Shown: piece after piece, positions 7,425-13,909 of the stretch
Layout: each line of letters opens with the position of its first letter
How positions within the stretch are numbered: position 1 is the stretch's first letter
NCBI GenBank assembly: GCA_937915925.1
Contig: CALGGM010000136.1
Span: 1-23,462, forward strand
Reading direction: 5' to 3'
From: an uncultured Clostridia bacterium
GTDB lineage: Bacteria; Bacillota; Clostridia; Christensenellales; CAG-138
Length of the DNA stretch: 23,462 nucleotides
The notes under the pieces: generated by a model
What the model was told of the DNA's origin: nothing
Databases searched by the model: none
The model's input: the letters and a program-made list of their open reading frames with translations, nothing else
Position numbers and translations under genes: made by a program

Positions 7425-8558
7425 TCATTCCTGTTCGCGTAAAAGCTTCGTCGGCGAAACCGACGCGGCGCGGAGCACGGCGACCGTACAGCCGAGCGCA
7501 TAGAGTAAAAACACGGCAACCGCCGGGATCGGTGCGCGGAACGCCGCCCCCGCAATTCCGCATGCCGCGAGCGGCAAGGTCAGCTGTTCCGACAGCGCCG
7601 CAAGGATCAGCCTTCGCTTTGTCATGCCGACGCTTCGCATCAGCGCATAGGTATTGCTTTCGTTGCGCGTCGCGATAAAGCCGAGCAACAGACCCGCGGC
7701 AAGCGCCAGCGCAAATGTGATCGGGATCAGATAGCCCGCGCGCCGGATGTTGCTTTCGATCGCCGCCACGGTCGTTTTCAGATCCCCGTCGTGCACGGTC
7801 AGGGCAAAGGAATGCGTCCGCGCCTCGGCGTACGGATCCACCGCATCGAACACCTCCGACGCGGCTTCCCGTAGCTCATCGAGCTTCGTGTTGTCCTTTG
7901 CAAGGAACGACAGCGCATCGACCTTGCCGCCATCGGAAACGGTTTCGCAAAGCCGCATGCCGGTCTGAAACGGGATAAAGATCTCCTCGCCCGTGCCGCG
8001 ATAGTAGCCCGCCGGGGTCAGATCGACCCGGATTGACGTCTCTTTGACAAACTGATGATTCGCGCGCGGGTCGCGTACCATGCCGGAGACGGTCCCGCCC
8101 GAAAGCGCCAGATACGCCTCCTCGGAGATCAGGCAGATATCCTCGTCGGATTCGAAGAAATCCTCCGAAAACAGCGTAACGCCTCCGCCGCGCGCCGGAT
8201 CGAGCCTGTCCGCGCATTCCTGCCGTGTAACGGCGATGAGCGGGACCGAATCGTTCCACAGCAGATTCTTCGTGATGCGCGGCTCCTTTACGTACGCGGG
8301 CAGCCGATAGAACCTTTCGTCCGTCACAGCCGAGACCGCGCCGTAGCCCATGCGCAGATTGTCCGCCTGCGTACCGGTGACGTCGGTCACGACGCAAAGC
8401 ACCTCTGCGGAATCGTAAGCGTTTGACAGCGACTGCGCCTGCCTCTGCCGATAGGCGGAAAGATAGCACGCCGTCGCCGCAAGGAACGCGCAGACGAGCA
8501 GCGCGACGGTCTGCTTTCCCGGCGCGCGCAGAATACGTTTCAATGCAAACGGACTCAT
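7425..8558 (-). CDS. FtsX-like ABC permease (377 aa)
   Basis: Second membrane subunit of the exporter. The topology fits the four-helix FtsX/MacB plan: TM1 at about 17-37, an extracytoplasmic domain of about 235 residues, TM2 at 276-297 followed by the family's cytoplasmic link (SNTYALMRSVGMTKRRLI), then TM3/TM4 between 318 and 362, ending VSPTKLLREQE, a typical FtsX-permease tail. It is about half the size of its partner because its external domain is shorter. Start ATG at 8558 lies one base after the stop of the 744-aa permease (TGATATG), with GAGGAA as ribosome site, so the two are translationally coupled. It probably forms a heterodimer with that permease. The substrate is unknown. Confidence 0.88.
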   Translation of the reverse strand: MSPFALKRILRAPGKQTVALLVCAFLAATACYLSAYRQRQAQSLSNAYDSAEVLCVVTDVTGTQADNLRMGYGAVSAVTDERFYRLPAYVKEPRITKNLLWNDSVPLIAVTRQECADRLDPARGGGVTLFSEDFFESDEDICLISEEAYLALSGGTVSGMVRDPRANHQFVKETSIRVDLTPAGYYRGTGEEIFIPFQTGMRLCETVSDGGKVDALSFLAKDNTKLDELREAASEVFDAVDPYAEARTHSFALTVHDGDLKTTVAAIESNIRRAGYLIPITFALALAAGLLLGFIATRNESNTYALMRSVGMTKRRLILAALSEQLTLPLAACGIAGAAFRAPIPAVAVFLLYALGCTVAVLRAASVSPTKLLREQE

Positions 8559-8559
8559 A

Positions 8560-10794
8560 TCATTTCCTCAACAGCTTTCTGACGGTTTGTTTCGCCGTAC
8601 ACGCCGCCTGCACCCATAGGGCAAGCGCGGCGGCAGCGATCTCCACGGCGGCGGCAAGCGCAAGCATCCATACCTCCGTTTTGCTCTCGGTCAGCATTTC
8701 CGAAAAGAGCCCGTCGGAGCTGGACAGCTTCGCCTGCGATACGGTCAGTGCGGCGAGCCGATCGGACACGAGCTCCGATACGACGCCGGACAGCGCCGTG
8801 CCGAGAACGACGCCGAGCACGGCAAGGATCAGTCCGCTGACGAACAGGTACCGCCGCGCCTCCGTCTGCTTTGCGCCGAGCGATCGCATCACGCCGAGCG
8901 TTTTTCTCTCAAGCCCCTGATAAAGCAGCATGTACGCGGCAAAGATCAGCACCGCCCCGAAAGCCGCGATCAGGGCAAGCTTACGTGCGGAAGCTATGAT
9001 CGCGTCGATCGCCTTTTTCGCGTTGTCATACCCCTGATCGAAGCAGAGAAAGGTGTGCTCGCCAAGACCTTTGGTATAGGTTCGGATGATCTTCCCGGGA
9101 ACGGGTTCATGCTCGACGTACTCGCTGTCGGCAGCGATCTGCTCCGTAAAGCTCTCGATGCTGCCGTTTTTCAGAACGATCGACAGATACAGCCCGTTTA
9201 CCATGCCGGGGACGATGATCGGCTCCTCGACCGTCAATGTCCCGCTTTCCAGGATATTCCCGTCTGCGTCCACGGTATAGCCTGTGTGCGTTTTTTCCTC
9301 ATAGCCCAAAAGGATCGACGGTCCGCCGAGCGCGTCCGAGATCTGCGCGCCGCGCGGCATGAAGACCGTATTCGGCGTGAAGGAGCAAAGGCTGTCCTCC
9401 CACTCGTTCTCCTGCCGATAGAGCCCGACGACGGTGAAGGATTCCTCTGCCCGCGGCTCCTCGTTGTAGAACGGGATCTGCCCAAGCCCCGGGTTGTTCT
9501 CTCCGCTGCGCTCGATTTGATCGTAGCTCGAGAATACGGAGCTGTTGCCCTGCTCGGTCCCGACCGCCGCCCGAAACTGTGAAACGGTCAGCGTGTCCCC
9601 GACGGAAAGCCCCGCGGCGCGCGCGACGCTTTCGTTCAGGATCAGAACTTTAGCGCCGGTTTCGTACTCCTCCTTTGTGAACGTCCTGCCCTCGACGATG
9701 TTCGATTTGCCTGTGACGAAGCTGTACATGCTCTCGATGCAGTTTGTGCCGAGGACCGGGAAGCTGTGAAGGCTCATCTCATTCCTGTTTGCGAGCGCTC
9801 CCCAATAGGGATCCTCCAAAAGTTCCTCCACGGTGCCGGTCCATTCCGCCGCGACGGGCGTGCGGTTTTCGCGCGTGAGCAGCTTTGTTTCCGCGCCCAT
9901 ATCGACCGCGGGATCCTCGCCGCGTTCGGGAATCAGCTCCGGCACGGTGTTGATGGACAGCTCGTACTCGGACCGATAGCAGACGAGCGAATCGCCCTCT
10001 TCAAAGCAGCTGAACAGCCCGCCCGCCGCATTCTCATACAGGATGTGCGGCGCGAGCGGCACGCCCTGATCGGGCATGGGGTCCTCATCCATGCTGCAGA
10101 CCACCGGATCGTATTCTCCGTAGATCACGTAGCGCGAACCGACCTTGAAGAAGGCGCCCTCGGTTTCATCGAACACGGGGAATCGCACGCGCACCTTTCC
10201 GGTGTAGAGCGCATCATCCTTGACGGTCTTCGGAAACAGCGGGTAATCGGGATGCATGGAAAGGACGTCGTCGACGTTCAGAAGCGCGCAGCAATACTTT
10301 TCGCCCACGCGCGCGCCGTGCCCGAATGCGGAAAGATCGTTGAAGGCGGTGCTTTCATACGGCGCCTCCCATACACGCTCGACCGTGCCGAGAATGAGCA
10401 CATTTCGATAGCTGTCGCTGCCCTTCCCTTCGTTTCTGAAATTGCCGAAGAAATCCTCGAGCCCGATCCTTGCGTCCAGCGCCGGAATATACGCGCCGGA
10501 AAAGTACCGTAAATCGACGTTCTTTACCTGCGGCAGCGAGCGAAGATACTCGATATCCTCCTCATAGAGCAAAAACCGTCCGGGGCTGAACGAGAACGTG
10601 CCGTCCGCGCCCCTCTCCAGCTTCGCGTTCTGCAGGGCAATCGTGGTCTGCCTCTTCTCCAACGCGTCCGGCACGCCCTTCGCCGAAGCAAAGAGCGACA
10701 CACCGACGCCCACGATCGCGGAGGCAAGCATGATCACCGCAAGCCATACCGCCGTTATGACCGGTCTTCTGAAGATCCGTTTTCCGATATCCAA
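8560..10794 (-). CDS. Large FtsX/MacB-like ABC permease (744 aa)
   Basis: First gene of the exporter operon. TM1 is at about 13-36, then a very long extracytoplasmic region of roughly 565 residues. TM2 is at 606-626, followed by the conserved link QGLERKTLGVMRSLGAKQTEARR; TM3 is at 650-672 and TM4 at 707-731. The C-terminal quarter is a clear FtsX domain. The external domain is much larger than in MacB and I do not recognise most of it. The segment with NESVARAAGLSVGDTL resembles the MacB periplasmic core. The start is TTG at 10794, fixed by a near-perfect AGGGAGGTGA at 10801-10810. The promoter and a probable PadR operator lie immediately upstream. The gene is intact. Confidence 0.88.
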   Translation of the reverse strand: MDIGKRIFRRPVITAVWLAVIMLASAIVGVGVSLFASAKGVPDALEKRQTTIALQNAKLERGADGTFSFSPGRFLLYEEDIEYLRSLPQVKNVDLRYFSGAYIPALDARIGLEDFFGNFRNEGKGSDSYRNVLILGTVERVWEAPYESTAFNDLSAFGHGARVGEKYCCALLNVDDVLSMHPDYPLFPKTVKDDALYTGKVRVRFPVFDETEGAFFKVGSRYVIYGEYDPVVCSMDEDPMPDQGVPLAPHILYENAAGGLFSCFEEGDSLVCYRSEYELSINTVPELIPERGEDPAVDMGAETKLLTRENRTPVAAEWTGTVEELLEDPYWGALANRNEMSLHSFPVLGTNCIESMYSFVTGKSNIVEGRTFTKEEYETGAKVLILNESVARAAGLSVGDTLTVSQFRAAVGTEQGNSSVFSSYDQIERSGENNPGLGQIPFYNEEPRAEESFTVVGLYRQENEWEDSLCSFTPNTVFMPRGAQISDALGGPSILLGYEEKTHTGYTVDADGNILESGTLTVEEPIIVPGMVNGLYLSIVLKNGSIESFTEQIAADSEYVEHEPVPGKIIRTYTKGLGEHTFLCFDQGYDNAKKAIDAIIASARKLALIAAFGAVLIFAAYMLLYQGLERKTLGVMRSLGAKQTEARRYLFVSGLILAVLGVVLGTALSGVVSELVSDRLAALTVSQAKLSSSDGLFSEMLTESKTEVWMLALAAAVEIAAAALALWVQAACTAKQTVRKLLRK

Positions 10795-10800
10795 ATCGTG

Positions 10801-10810
10801 TCACCTCCCT
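10801..10810 (-). promoter_or_regulatory. Strong ribosome site deciding a TTG start
   Basis: AGGGAGGTGA on the minus strand, eight bases (counted from GGAGG) before the TTG at 10794. No ATG or GTG lies at a suitable distance in this frame, so TTG is the start of the 744-aa permease. Confidence 0.8.
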
Positions 10811-10831
10811 ATGCATTCTCCTCTTGCCTCT

Positions 10832-10860
10832 GTTATACTATATCCGCGCATAGTTGTCAA
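10832..10860 (-). promoter_or_regulatory. Sigma-A promoter of the ABC exporter operon
   Basis: On the minus strand, -35 TTGACA (10855-10860), 17-base spacer, -10 TATAAC (10832-10837). It is back to back with the PadR promoter; the two -35 boxes are nine bases apart. Confidence 0.85.
10837..10854. promoter_or_regulatory. Candidate PadR operator
   Basis: Perfect dyad ACTAT (10837-10841), eight-base spacer, ATAGT (10850-10854), filling the spacer between the -10 and -35 boxes of the exporter promoter. PadR-family dimers typically bind AT-rich half-sites separated by about eight bases, and the regulator gene is divergent and adjacent. Binding here would block RNA polymerase. The assignment to this PadR is inferred from position and geometry. 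Confidence 0.65.
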
Positions 10861-10869
10861 TGCTATATA

Positions 10870-10898
10870 TTGATTTTTAACAAATATTGTGATATGAT
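10870..10898 (+). promoter_or_regulatory. Promoter of the padR-family gene
   Basis: On the plus strand, -35 TTGATT (10870-10875), 17-base spacer, extended -10 TGATATGAT with the hexamer TATGAT at 10893-10898. Its expected start is near 10905, upstream of the proposed GTG start at 10950. Confidence 0.75.
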
Positions 10899-10949
10899 AG
10901 CGGCATTAAAAAGAAATTGTTGCCAAAGCGGCGGATTTCGGAGTATACT

Positions 10950-11306
10950 GTGGGTCGGAGGCGAAAGAAACACTTGCCCGATACCGGTCATTCGTTCATA
11001 TCGTATTTCAAGCGAGCGACAAGCCCGCTTGTTGTGCTGCGGTTTCTGTCCGAAAAACCGATGTACGGCTACGAGATCTCCGCGGAGCTCAAGACCCGCA
11101 GCGACGGCAAGTACATGATCTCCATTCTATACCCCGTCCTGTACCGACTTGAGGAGCAGGGATATATCGAGATCTCCGCAACCGAGGTCGCCGAGGGCAG
11201 AGCAAGAAGCTATTATTCGATCACGGACGCAGGACGCGCCTATCTTGAAAAGACGGAAAAGGAATACCTCGAAATCTCCAAGACCTTCGAGGCATTGATG
11301 AAATAG
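10950..11306 (+). CDS. PadR-family transcriptional regulator
   Basis: Small winged-helix repressor, 118 aa from the chosen GTG. The PadR core is clear: SPLVVLRFLSEKPMYGYEI (helix 1-2), SILYPVLYRLEEQGYIE (recognition helix) and the wing EGRARSYYSITDAGRAYLEKTEKEY, then a short C-terminal dimerisation helix (subfamily with a single C-terminal helix). The reading frame is open from TTG at 10917, but that start has no ribosome site. GTG at 10950 has GGAG six bases upstream; TTG at 10974 with GGAGG twelve bases upstream is an alternative. It is divergent from the exporter operon. PadR proteins commonly repress multidrug or peptide exporters and release DNA on binding the exported compound, so this one probably controls the neighbouring ABC genes. 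The ligand is unknown. Confidence 0.92.
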   Translation: MGRRRKKHLPDTGHSFISYFKRATSPLVVLRFLSEKPMYGYEISAELKTRSDGKYMISILYPVLYRLEEQGYIEISATEVAEGRARSYYSITDAGRAYLEKTEKEYLEISKTFEALMK

Positions 11307-11351
11307 CCCTTCGATTTTTTCATCCGTTAAAAAACCGCATATTTCCCAAAT

Positions 11352-11378
11352 TGTGTCAGTGTTTACACGCGTGACACA
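11352..11378. promoter_or_regulatory. Inverted repeat upstream of the lipoprotein gene
   Basis: TGTGTCA (11352-11358) and TGACACA (11372-11378) form a perfect seven-base dyad with a 13-base centre that itself contains GTGTTTACAC. It lies about 21 bases upstream of a perfect -10 box, covering the -35 region, which is the usual place for an operator. It differs from the putative PadR site, so a different regulator is expected. Confidence 0.5.
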
Positions 11379-11398
11379 GTTTTGTTGCATCTATTAGC

Positions 11399-11404
11399 TA
11401 TAAT
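11399..11404 (+). promoter_or_regulatory. -10 box of the lipoprotein gene
   Basis: TATAAT, 31 bases before the first of three tandem ATG codons. No good -35 hexamer is seen at 17 bases (ACAGTT at 11376-11381). This fits a promoter that needs an activator, possibly acting at the dyad 11352-11378. Confidence 0.5.
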
Positions 11405-11435
11405 GCCATTATCGGGAAAACGGGAGGGCATGATG

Positions 11436-12782
11436 ATGAAACGAATTCTTTGCGCCGTGTTTGCGCTTTTGCTGCTTTGTGGCTGCGGATCTGCATCGAC
11501 GGAAACGACGGTGCGAGCCGAAGCGGTTCCGTTCCTTCTTTCGGAGCACTGCGACACCGTTTGGGCGGACGCAGTGCAGCAATTGGAGATCGATCCGGAC
11601 GGACAGGCAACGATGCGGTTCAACGGGTTTTGGATGGCCCTCACGCAAGCGGAAGACAACGCCTGTGCGCTGACCGTGGAGCTTTCCGAGAATCGTTACA
11701 GCCCGCCGGTGTACGGACTGCGCGTTGCCAAATTGTTTCTGTTTTCGGACGGCACGTCGGTTCGCGCAAAAATCGCTGAGGACCCCTACGGCGTATTCTC
11801 AGAGCTGAATGGCGACGATCTCCGATTTTCCCATCTGGAGACGTATCGGGAACACCATCCATATCGGGGTCCCTCCCTCTATCCGTCCGATAACCCCGGA
11901 GAACAGCCGAATACGGATTGGAAGATGTGGGTCAATATCGGAGAAAAGGATGATCTGCTGCTTCTGCACAGCGATGAAAACGGTCTGGTGCGCGGCACAT
12001 GGGAGCACGGGATCGTCCGCGACGGAGGAAAAACCCCATCGGAATCCGTGACGCCCTGCGCGCTTCTGACGAACAGAACCGCCGCAGCGATCGTGACATA
12101 TGGCGAGGACGGCTACGGCGAGGTGCTGCTGTTCGGAAAGAATGTCGGTGCGGACTATTACAACGAAAAAGCATACAACTATTCCTCCCTGCGGCTGCGT
12201 CCGGCGTATTGTGCATTCGGCACGGCGATGCCGAAAGCATGGTATGGAAACACGGAGACGGGCGTTCTTTGGATCACGCGGGATGAGGAAGCCTACTATG
12301 CGATGTCTGAGAAAGGCGATTATACGTCCGTCATGGGCGTCGATCAGATCGTTGCCGATTATTATCTGACCCGCGGCGGATGGACGCCGGTCGGCGAGCA
12401 GGAGAACTACGATATCCTGCGCATGTATCAAAAGGACGGCGAAGTGCTTGCGATCGTGTTTGACGAAGCGGAAACGGATTTCGGGTTAAGCTACTGCGCG
12501 GTAGGCTATGTCGGCTACAATCCCGACGGCTCCGTGAAAAGCTGGGGCGGGCTGAAACCGTTCGATCACACGCTTGTGGATCAATACGAGTATCGCCACG
12601 GCGAATCCGATTTTCAATCGGTGTGCGACATAGAAGGATACTATTACGGCGAACACGGGTGTTTGTATTTTACGGACGATATGCGTTCGGTCTACGTCGC
12701 GTCGTGGGCGGGCGACATTGTCTTCTCCGTCAAACCGCTCCTGCCGAGCGACAGCGGGGAGCGACCAGATGATATGAGATAA
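11436..12782 (+). CDS. Putative lipoprotein of unknown function
   Basis: A 448-aa protein beginning MKRILCAVFALLLLCGCGSAS: a short charged n-region, hydrophobic stretch and lipobox LCGC, so it is probably lipid-anchored outside the membrane. The body is soluble, acidic and rich in Tyr, Trp and Gly, with repeated beta-strand-like stretches such as YDILRMYQKDGEVLAIVFDE; a mostly-beta fold is possible but not shown. I do not recognise a family. Three tandem ATG codons (11430, 11433, 11436) follow GGGAGGG (11422-11428); the third has the best spacing. It is convergent with the NUDIX gene and downstream of padR in the same direction, but has its own promoter-like region and terminator. A link with the ABC exporter, for example as substrate-sensing partner, is only suggested by proximity. 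Confidence 0.85.
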   Translation: MKRILCAVFALLLLCGCGSASTETTVRAEAVPFLLSEHCDTVWADAVQQLEIDPDGQATMRFNGFWMALTQAEDNACALTVELSENRYSPPVYGLRVAKLFLFSDGTSVRAKIAEDPYGVFSELNGDDLRFSHLETYREHHPYRGPSLYPSDNPGEQPNTDWKMWVNIGEKDDLLLLHSDENGLVRGTWEHGIVRDGGKTPSESVTPCALLTNRTAAAIVTYGEDGYGEVLLFGKNVGADYYNEKAYNYSSLRLRPAYCAFGTAMPKAWYGNTETGVLWITRDEEAYYAMSEKGDYTSVMGVDQIVADYYLTRGGWTPVGEQENYDILRMYQKDGEVLAIVFDEAETDFGLSYCAVGYVGYNPDGSVKSWGGLKPFDHTLVDQYEYRHGESDFQSVCDIEGYYYGEHGCLYFTDDMRSVYVASWAGDIVFSVKPLLPSDSGERPDDMR

Positions 12783-12806
12783 GGGAAGATGCGCTCTTCC
12801 CTTTTT
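12781..12806 (+). terminator. Intrinsic terminator of the lipoprotein gene
   Basis: Stem AAGGGAAGA (12781-12789) with TCTTCCCTT (12795-12803), five-base loop, followed by T's. The first two stem bases are the last two bases of the TAA stop codon. Confidence 0.85.
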
Positions 12807-12840
12807 GCTGTCTGTTCCGGGTGTGTTTGTGCGAGGGTGC

Positions 12841-12902
12841 GGGCGTCCGGAGGACGCCCCCTACGATTCCGCACATCCTGTAGGGACGACCATTGGTCGT
12901 CC
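12841..12902. repeat. Paired hairpins with CCCCTAC / GTAGGG flanks
   Basis: Hairpin 1: GGGCGTCC (12841-12848) with GGACGCCC (12852-12859), followed by CCCCTAC (12858-12864). Hairpin 2: GTAGGG (12880-12885) leading into GGACGACC (12884-12891) with GGTCGTCC (12895-12902). The two face each other with the constant TAC/GTA sides inward. The stem sequences differ while the flank is constant. Related hairpins occur at 12995-13017 and 21288-21349. Confidence 0.75.
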
Positions 12903-12921
12903 GTATTTGCATTGCGGGGAG

Positions 12922-12944
12922 ATCCTTCGGCTTCGCCTCAGGAT
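12922..12944. repeat. Palindromic element ATCCT...AGGAT
   Basis: ATCCT (12922-12926) and AGGAT (12940-12944) enclose a GGC-TTC-GCC inner stem (12929-12937). I recall similar ATCCTTCGGC...AGGATGACA segments as dispersed intergenic sequence in clostridial genomes; this is from memory. Function unknown. Confidence 0.55.
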
Positions 12945-12994
12945 GACACACAAAGGAGCGGAACAGGACCGACGCCGTTGTTTTGTAACGCAGC

Positions 12995-13017
12995 GGGCGG
13001 ATACGATCCGCCCCTAC
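12995..13017. repeat. Hairpin with CCCCTAC flank
   Basis: GGGCGGAT (12995-13002) with ATCCGCCC (13006-13013), three-base loop, then CCCCTAC (13011-13017). The stem has the same sequence as the hairpin at 21292-21310, in inverted orientation relative to the flank (GTAGGGG there). This is evidence for a dispersed element with at least two copies here. Confidence 0.75.
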
Positions 13018-13030
13018 TGGGTAATATTCG

Positions 13031-13079
13031 AGCTCCCCTGACAAGGGGAGCTGGCGGCGCAGCCGACTGAGGGGTAGTC
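13031..13079. repeat. Palindromic element flanking the NUDIX gene, 3' side
   Basis: Stem AGCTCCCCT (13031-13039) with AGGGGAGCT (13044-13052), loop gaca, then GGCGGCGCAGCC and a terminal GAGGGGTAGTC (13069-13079). The last base is shared with the TAG stop of the NUDIX gene. An inverted relative (GACTACCCTC ... CACCTCCCCT-tgtc-AGGGGAGGTG) lies at 13593-13694 on the other side of the gene. On the minus strand it could also serve as the gene's 3' hairpin. Confidence 0.7.
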
Positions 13080-13567
13080 TATCTCCGATCGTCGCGGACG
13101 GTGTGAATGACATAGGGCTTGGGGTCGGTGATCGCCTCGCGCATGAAGTCCGGGTAGAGCGTGATCGGATCGTCCGGCGCGACCCATTGGAAGCGTTCGA
13201 CGCCGTCGCCGATGTGATCGGATTTGAGCGCAAAGTCCTCCGGCACGTTCATATAGAAATAGAACGCGAGCTCATAGACCGACTTGCCGAACTTCTCCGG
13301 ATTATCGTTGATAAAATAGACCTCGTTGACGTACCCGAGGCGATCGACCGAAAGCGTATACCCCGTCTCTTCGAAGACCTCGCGCACGATCGCCTGTTCC
13401 GCTGTTTCGCCGAACTTGATGCGCCCGCCGACCGAATAGCAGTAATCGCCGAATTGGGTCTTGACCATCAGCGCCCTGCCGTCTTTGACGATGATCGCGC
13501 CGACGCGGATGTTCAGAAGTCCGTCCCCGCACGGGACGCACATGTCGGGTCCGTAAGTGTTTTCCAT
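13079..13567 (-). CDS. NUDIX hydrolase
   Basis: Mg-dependent hydrolase of a nucleoside diphosphate linked to another group; the substrate cannot be told from sequence. It has 162 aa. The NUDIX box is complete at 48-70 and matches the Gx5Ex7REUxEExGU pattern exactly (G48, E54, R62, E63, E66, E67, G69). The N-terminal region VGAIIVKDGRALMVKTQFGDYCYSVGG supplies the usual strands. A C-terminal FQWVAPDDPITLYPDFMREAI segment resembles the tail found in many single-domain NUDIX proteins. ATG at 13567 has AGGAG six bases upstream. It stands alone, with no clear promoter seen. It is bracketed by inverted palindromic elements (13031-13079 and 13593-13694), which suggests it was carried in with them, and it sits in a repeat-rich segment. 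Confidence 0.93.
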   Translation of the reverse strand: MENTYGPDMCVPCGDGLLNIRVGAIIVKDGRALMVKTQFGDYCYSVGGRIKFGETAEQAIVREVFEETGYTLSVDRLGYVNEVYFINDNPEKFGKSVYELAFYFYMNVPEDFALKSDHIGDGVERFQWVAPDDPITLYPDFMREAITDPKPYVIHTVRDDRR

Positions 13568-13592
13568 AGAATGCTCCTTTCTATCACGTTTT

Positions 13593-13694
13593 GACTACCC
13601 TCCCGCCTCATTTCATTCGGCGCCCTCCCCGATAAAGGAGGGTCAGAAGGATACCATATCCACCTCCCCTTGTCAGGGGAGGTGTCAGGCTGTC
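13593..13694. repeat. Palindromic element flanking the NUDIX gene, 5' side
   Basis: Begins GACTACCCTC (13593-13602), close to the reverse complement of the GAGGGGTAGTC end at 13069-13079. It contains CCCTCC (13623-13628) with GGAGGG (13637-13642), and ends in a strong hairpin CACCTCCCCT (13671-13680) with AGGGGAGGTG (13685-13694), loop tgtc. It is in inverted orientation relative to the element on the other side of the NUDIX gene. The middle has diverged. Confidence 0.65.
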
Positions 13695-13710
13695 GCAAAA
13701 GGGGCAGACC

Positions 13711-13794
13711 ATTTGCGGCGAGATATTACAAATGAATACTGGCAGGAAGAAAGGGCGCAGAGACGCCCTTTCTTTCCATTATTTCGCCGCAAAT
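13711..13794. repeat. Nested inverted repeat of 84 bases
   Basis: Outer arms ATTTGCGGCGA (13711-13721) and TCGCCGCAAAT (13784-13794), 11 bases without mismatch. Inside is a hairpin GAAAGGGCG (13749-13757) with CGCCCTTTC (13764-13772). This shape is compatible with a small non-autonomous mobile element or a structured RNA, but no target-site duplication was identified. Confidence 0.65.
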
Positions 13795-13798
13795 TATC

Positions 13799-13849
13799 CG
13801 CGTTTTCGCTCGGTCGCATACTCCAGTATAGCTCCGTCGCGAAAACGCG
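13799..13849. repeat. Long hairpin with inner dyad
   Basis: Arms CGCGTTTTCGC (13799-13809) and GCGAAAACGCG (13839-13849), 11 perfect bases. The 29-base interior contains ATACTCCAGTAT (13818-13829), itself a dyad. It ends seven bases before the second copy of the 29-base repeat. Confidence 0.65.
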
Positions 13850-13855
13850 AATTCT

Positions 13856-13893
13856 GCCACCCTTATCAACAGCCTGCTCAGCGTCAGCTGACG
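13856..13893. repeat. 29-base direct repeat, copy 2, with 12-bp palindrome
   Basis: 13856-13884 is identical to bases 1-29 of the window. Its last three bases begin the palindrome CGTCAGCTGACG (13882-13893). Copy 1 instead runs into a 14-bp stem. It lies downstream of rpmF as copy 1 lies downstream of ftsY. Confidence 0.85.
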
Positions 13894-13909
13894 AAAGGGT
13901 AGTTCTCAC

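Noticed and set aside
10917..10949. Upstream TTG start for the PadR gene
   Set aside because: It lies about a dozen bases from the predicted transcription start without a ribosome site, and adds residues not seen in PadR proteins. GTG at 10950 is better supported.
11297..11324. Terminator after the padR gene (GATGAAA...TTTCATC)
   Set aside because: The stem is short and AT-rich with a 14-base loop, and the T-run is inside rather than after it. Too weak to call; padR could read through toward the lipoprotein gene.
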